Positions 60,846 to 64,000 of a stretch of 64,000 nt of DNA are shown here, one piece after another (position 1 is the stretch's first letter; each line of letters starts with the position of its first letter). The notes beneath the pieces were generated by a model. That model was not told the DNA's origin and did no database searches. It saw nothing but the letters and a program-made list of their open reading frames with translations. Source of the stretch: Pontibacillus salicampi (GTDB lineage: Bacteria; Bacillota; Bacilli; Bacillales; BH030062); contig NZ_JBHLTP010000003.1 of assembly GCF_042434395.1 (NCBI RefSeq), positions 434,001 to 498,000 on the forward strand, read 5' to 3'. The position numbers were made by a program, and so were the translations under genes.

Positions 60846-61565
60846 ATGAGAGATGGACAAATATTACCGTTAGACGAAACATATAATCTCGTCATTACGT
60901 CAGATAATGCGGCTAACATTGGAGAGCAGCAGCTAGACCAAATTAAAGCACCATATTCCATCGTTGCCTTATCCTTGTGTAGGGTGGCAATCATGGAAGG
61001 TATGGCGCTTGGTGGAGTTCCGGTAGCTGCACTTCTCTTTAATTTTTCAGATCATAAAGTATGGGATGTATTCGTGGAAGCTATTCAGAATATGACCGCT
61101 TCATTAGGTTACTCGGTTCCCATTACGGGTAGTACAGAAACGAACTTTCCTTTACCGCAATCTGCATTTGGTCTCTCCATCATTAGTAAAGTACCAAAGC
61201 ATGCAAGCTTCCAGCGAAATACGCCTAATCATGCTGCGTTTGCTGTTATTGGCGAGCCGCTAGTGGGAGAAGAAGTGCTAACAAAACAAGAGGATATGGC
61301 GCCATTAAGGTTATTTCAACAGCTGTTAAACAATGAGCACGTTTATGAAATCCTTCCTGTCGGCTCCAGAGGTATAGAACAGGAATTGAATACGGTGTTA
61401 GAGGATAATCATTTACCATTGGACAGAACCATAATGGCAGAAGTAAATGTTCAAAAATCAGCAGGACCATCCAGTTGTTTTATTATTTCGTACAATAAGG
61501 AACGGGAAGAGGAAATTCAATTAATCTCGGGAAATTATTTTCATTCTCTTCTATTAGTAGATTAA
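60846..61565 (+). CDS. cblS: CblS-like alpha-ribazole kinase (AIR synthase-related)
   Basis: 239 residues. The PurM/AIR-synthase-like pattern is visible in LVITSDNAANIGEQQLDQIKAP, VALSLCRVAIMEGMALGGVPVAALLFNFSD and ITGSTETNFPLPQSAFGLSIIS. CblS phosphorylates alpha-ribazole so that CobS can use it, bypassing CobT. No cobT is in this operon, which fits. GGAGGG lies seven bases before ATG 60846; cblT ends three bases earlier. Last gene of the riboswitch-controlled operon. Confidence 0.82.
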   Translation: MRDGQILPLDETYNLVITSDNAANIGEQQLDQIKAPYSIVALSLCRVAIMEGMALGGVPVAALLFNFSDHKVWDVFVEAIQNMTASLGYSVPITGSTETNFPLPQSAFGLSIISKVPKHASFQRNTPNHAAFAVIGEPLVGEEVLTKQEDMAPLRLFQQLLNNEHVYEILPVGSRGIEQELNTVLEDNHLPLDRTIMAEVNVQKSAGPSSCFIISYNKEREEEIQLISGNYFHSLLLVD

Positions 61566-61602
61566 AAACTACTATCTCTGGGATTTGAACGTTCCTTTTA
61601 GC

Positions 61603-61646
61603 GTTGATTGGGCTGGAATTACCAAATCTCACATGGAAAAACGAAT
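61603..61646 (+). repeat. Degenerate interspersed repeat, copy 2
   Basis: GTTGATTGGGCTGGA at the 5' end and TGGAAAAACGAAT at the 3' end, co-linear with 22218-22261. Confidence 0.55.
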
Positions 61647-61691
61647 GAGGATTTTACATATGTAAGAAGGAAATTGTATCAGAAAGGCACA

Positions 61692-61728
61692 ATAAAGCTC
61701 CCATTCCTTTAAGCGGAAAGGGAGCTTC
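61692..61728. repeat. Terminator-like intergenic repeat, copy 2
   Basis: AAAGCTCCC ... CCTTTAAGCGGAAAGG ... GAGCTT, almost the same as 20477-20516. On the minus strand it reads GGGAGCTTTATT, a terminator for ypuA; on the plus strand the T run is poor. Confidence 0.7.
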
Positions 61729-61772
61729 AGCATCCAATAAGTTTGGGATATGGTGGTCGTTTTAGTTCATTT

Positions 61773-62696
61773 CTATGAAAAAGCACTGCTAATACTATCA
61801 ATTAATCCGCTAATCAGCTTGCCGATAGCGCTGATAAAAGTGGAAAAGAAGTTACCGATACTATTCCAGAATCCTTCGTCGTTTAACAGTTCCTTTACGT
61901 TGGCAGTTATATCGTTAAGTTGCTTTTGTACTTGACCAAAATCAATGTTTAAGTTTCTTATTTTATCAAAGAGGTCTGTTAGAAGCTTTATATTCTCATC
62001 ACTTAATTGAATATTTAAGGAGTTGAGCTGTTCTTTAACAATTTGCTCTACTTCTTCTCTAGTTGCAGGATTTTGATTGGCTATTTCTTTTTTAATTTCT
62101 GTAAGCAGCTCGCTAACTTTCTCTTGATCCATCCCAGATTGCTCAGCGAGTTTTGTAGCGACATCCAGTTCCTCGCTAGCAACTTTCATTCGGTCTTCAT
62201 TAAGCTTGGCACCTTTAGAATCATATGCTTTATATATACCAGTTAATGCTGAATGGCCGCTAACTTTGACTGGGGAAGCTACATCCACAACTGCATCCTC
62301 CACACCCGCAGTTAATAGGGCGTTAGCATACATTTCTTTTGTAACTTGTGTAATATTATCAGGGGTTACGAGATTTACGGTAAGCCCTGTACCTGTCTCC
62401 TGTGGAGTGATTTTCACAGAGGAGAACATTCTGGAATTAGCATTTCCACCAATATAATTGGCGATATCCTGTCCATTTACACGAAATTCATCTACGTTTT
62501 CTCTATTTTGTACCTCTAGTAATTCACGAACCTCTTCTTCCTGGGAATCAGATAATGTTTCGCCATATACTGCGATAGGTACTCCTAACTTCTCATTTAT
62601 TCCTTCATTATTACTAGTGGAGGCAAAACTAGCAGAATTGCTCCCTAGTCCTATTACTAGCAATATTGTGAACAAAATGGATATACATTGTTTCAT
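61773..62696 (-). CDS. ypuA: Secreted DUF1002 protein (YpuA-like)
   Basis: 307 residues. Signal peptide ISILFTILLVIGLGSNSASFA with an Ala-rich cleavage region, then the DUF1002 domain: VPIAVYGETLSDSQEEEVRELL, MYANALLTAGVEDAVVDVASPVKVSGHSALTGIYKAY. The C-terminal half is helical with heptad-like Leu/Ile spacing (LSDENIKLLTDLFDKIRNLNI) and ends in an amphipathic ISAIGKLISGLIDSISSAFS. Exported or envelope-associated; function not established. It stands alone between the cobalamin operon and the GH3 gene. Confidence 0.88.
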   Translation of the reverse strand: MKQCISILFTILLVIGLGSNSASFASTSNNEGINEKLGVPIAVYGETLSDSQEEEVRELLEVQNRENVDEFRVNGQDIANYIGGNANSRMFSSVKITPQETGTGLTVNLVTPDNITQVTKEMYANALLTAGVEDAVVDVASPVKVSGHSALTGIYKAYDSKGAKLNEDRMKVASEELDVATKLAEQSGMDQEKVSELLTEIKKEIANQNPATREEVEQIVKEQLNSLNIQLSDENIKLLTDLFDKIRNLNIDFGQVQKQLNDITANVKELLNDEGFWNSIGNFFSTFISAIGKLISGLIDSISSAFS

Positions 62697-62951
62697 TTTG
62701 TATTCTCACCCTTTATCATTTCACTTTATTCCTTCTAGAGTTTATTATACTTAGTTTGACGTACAAAAGAATCCAACTAGAGGCTTAGAGCTCCTTTGTA
62801 CTTTTAATAGTACGATGGTTTTATATGGTTAGTATGGAAATTTATCATAAATGTAGATTGGAATAGATCACATCCTTTACGGACATATCATAATTGTTCT
62901 GACCTCTATATCTTATCACATAGAATACGCTGACTGCTTTCTTTCAACCAT

Positions 62952-62993
62952 AAAAAAACAGGATGACGATAAGGGGACGTCAGCCTGTTTTTT
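62952..62993. terminator. Terminator after the GH3 gene, possibly bidirectional
   Basis: AACAGGATGACG and CGTCAGCCTGTT with one mismatch pair; A run on one side and T run on the other. The 62697-63003 gap otherwise shows no gene. Confidence 0.8.
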
Positions 62994-63003
62994 AGGAAAG
63001 GGT

Positions 63004-64000
63004 TTATTGGTTATATTGCAGCCCGAATTGAAGAGGGTACTGTCCATCAATGGACACTGATAGTTTACCGCCAGGTTGTTCACCAAAAAGTACGTCCACT
63101 GCTTTTAAGATGGAAGAATCAATAGGCGATCCCCATCTATCGAGTGCATAAGTAGCAAGGTAAGCGTTAACTTGTGGGAAATGCTTAATATCATAAGGTA
63201 ATCCTAAAGATATCGCGACTACTGGCTTGTCTAGCTTCACTAACGCATTCACCAGTTTTCTTTGTCCTTCTGGTAAGCTGCTGGACGAAAAGGTAGCTAC
63301 AATGATTCTATCTACGTTTTGCGCCTGATTCAATGCATGCTTTATCTCTTCTTCCGTAGGGTTATCTGTATTTGTCAAACAAGTTGTAACGGTACCACTT
63401 GTATGCCGTTCTATTGATTTAGCAATATTTAGCACATGTGTGTCCTTAGAATATATAATGGGTCCTACCACGAGTGTCGTTTCGCTTGCTTGGTTTGAGA
63501 AAGGAAGTGCCCCATCATTTCGAAGCAATGTAATGGATTGGTTGGCGATTTCCCTAGCTGCTTGTTTATGAGAAGGTTCATTTGTCACTTGTTTAGCTTC
63601 AGAAGGAGAAGTATATCTATCTGCAAAGAGTTGGTAGTCCATTTTTTTCATGAGAATTCGCTCTAAGGAATGGTGAATTCGCTCATGGGAGAGAGCACCC
63701 GTTTTATATGCTGTTAATAGTGTTTCATAGGTTTCTATTTGTTCATCAAAGCTTCCAGTAGCCATGACAATATCTGCTCCTGCTTGAACTGCCATCACAG
63801 CCGCTTGTCCAGCACCAAAATGTTTTTGGATAGCGTGCATACTCATAGCGTCCGTAACAATAATTCCGTTAAATCCTAATTCTTCACGTAGTAAACCGGT
63901 TAATACTTTTTTTGATAAGGTTGCTGGTAAGTCTGGGTCAATCGCTTCAATGATGACGTGAGCTGTCATAATAGAATCGACACCGGCATCAATGGTTCGT
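63004..64000 (-). CDS. nagZ: Beta-N-acetylhexosaminidase (GH3, NagZ-type), N-terminus outside window
   Basis: Cleaves terminal N-acetylglucosamine from muropeptides or chitin-type sugars. The frame stays open to the window edge upstream of the ATG at 63969 (TIDAGVDSIMTAHV), so the true start and the KHFPGHG motif lie outside. Seen: the nucleophile Asp in LGFNGIIVTDAMSMHAI, AGADIVMATG, then a C-terminal domain (QSITLLRNDGALPF, VVAISLGLPYDIKHF, AVDVLFGEQPGGKLSVSI). The two-domain layout matches B. subtilis NagZ (YbbD), where the enzyme is secreted. Confidence 0.9.
   Translation of the reverse strand, partial: RTIDAGVDSIMTAHVIIEAIDPDLPATLSKKVLTGLLREELGFNGIIVTDAMSMHAIQKHFGAGQAAVMAVQAGADIVMATGSFDEQIETYETLLTAYKTGALSHERIHHSLERILMKKMDYQLFADRYTSPSEAKQVTNEPSHKQAAREIANQSITLLRNDGALPFSNQASETTLVVGPIIYSKDTHVLNIAKSIERHTSGTVTTCLTNTDNPTEEEIKHALNQAQNVDRIIVATFSSSSLPEGQRKLVNALVKLDKPVVAISLGLPYDIKHFPQVNAYLATYALDRWGSPIDSSILKAVDVLFGEQPGGKLSVSIDGQYPLQFGLQYNQ

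Noticed and set aside
1..64000. tRNA, rRNA, CRISPR, prophage or insertion sequence
   Set aside because: I looked for cloverleaf, direct-repeat/spacer and transposase or phage-gene patterns and found none that could be supported.

Overview
The window is one stretch of a low-G+C Firmicute chromosome, most probably a Bacillaceae member of the Virgibacillus/Oceanobacillus/Halobacillus type; the genus is not resolved. The signs are strong Bacillus-type Shine-Dalgarno sites, TTG and GTG starts, sigma-A promoters, CcpA cre-like boxes, an S-box and a cobalamin riboswitch, and the gene families Spx, OhrR/Ohr, YpuA, CysJI and Bkd. I see no rRNA, tRNA, CRISPR, prophage or intact insertion sequence.

Layout. 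1-4567: end of a branched-chain 2-oxoacid dehydrogenase operon (lpdV-bkdAA-bkdAB-bkdB). 4698-7016: divergent GntP-type permease and 3-hydroxybutyrate dehydrogenase. 7190-14394: large catalase, a membrane protein/XRE regulator pair, a small membrane protein, and a 1108-residue secreted M14 carboxypeptidase with three cell-wall-binding repeats. 14477-18439: S-box-controlled sulfite reductase (cysJI). 18626-20325: a sodium:solute symporter preceded by a 38-residue accessory protein. 20675-25155: ohrR/ohr, a PspC protein, a protein with an internal duplication, a MaoC hydratase under a FadR-like palindrome, a 54-residue membrane protein, a gene remnant and an MBL hydrolase.

25274-34787 is a phenylacetyl-CoA degradation cluster: paaABCD, an EthD-family gene, two crotonase-fold enzymes, an aldehyde dehydrogenase, paaH, paaJ and paaX. 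34915-38397 holds a tandem DUF2294 protein, an SDR, a gamma-carbonic-anhydrase-like protein and a nitronate monooxygenase-like flavoprotein. 38625-48066 is the most interesting part: an aromatic-amino-acid-type (TrpXYZ-like) ABC importer, a FlK-type acyl-CoA thioesterase, a phenylalanine dehydrogenase and a second complete 2-oxoacid dehydrogenase complex (E1alpha, E1beta, E2, E3). Together with paa this spells a route from phenylalanine through phenylpyruvate and phenylacetyl-CoA to acetyl-CoA and succinyl-CoA, without free phenylacetate; no paaK ligase is in the window. cre-like boxes in front of both blocks suggest shared catabolite repression.

48152-50145: spx and gltS on the minus strand. 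50305-61565: a cobalamin riboswitch and a 13-gene tightly overlapping operon for corrinoid uptake and salvage (btuF, btuC, a btuD-cbiZ fusion, cbiB, cobD, cobU, cobQ, cobS, cobC, a second CobU-like gene, a PduO-type adenosyltransferase, cblT, cblS). 61773-64000: ypuA (DUF1002) and the C-terminal part of a GH3 beta-N-acetylhexosaminidase on the minus strand.

All identifications come from reading motifs and from remembered family sequences. No database search was run.
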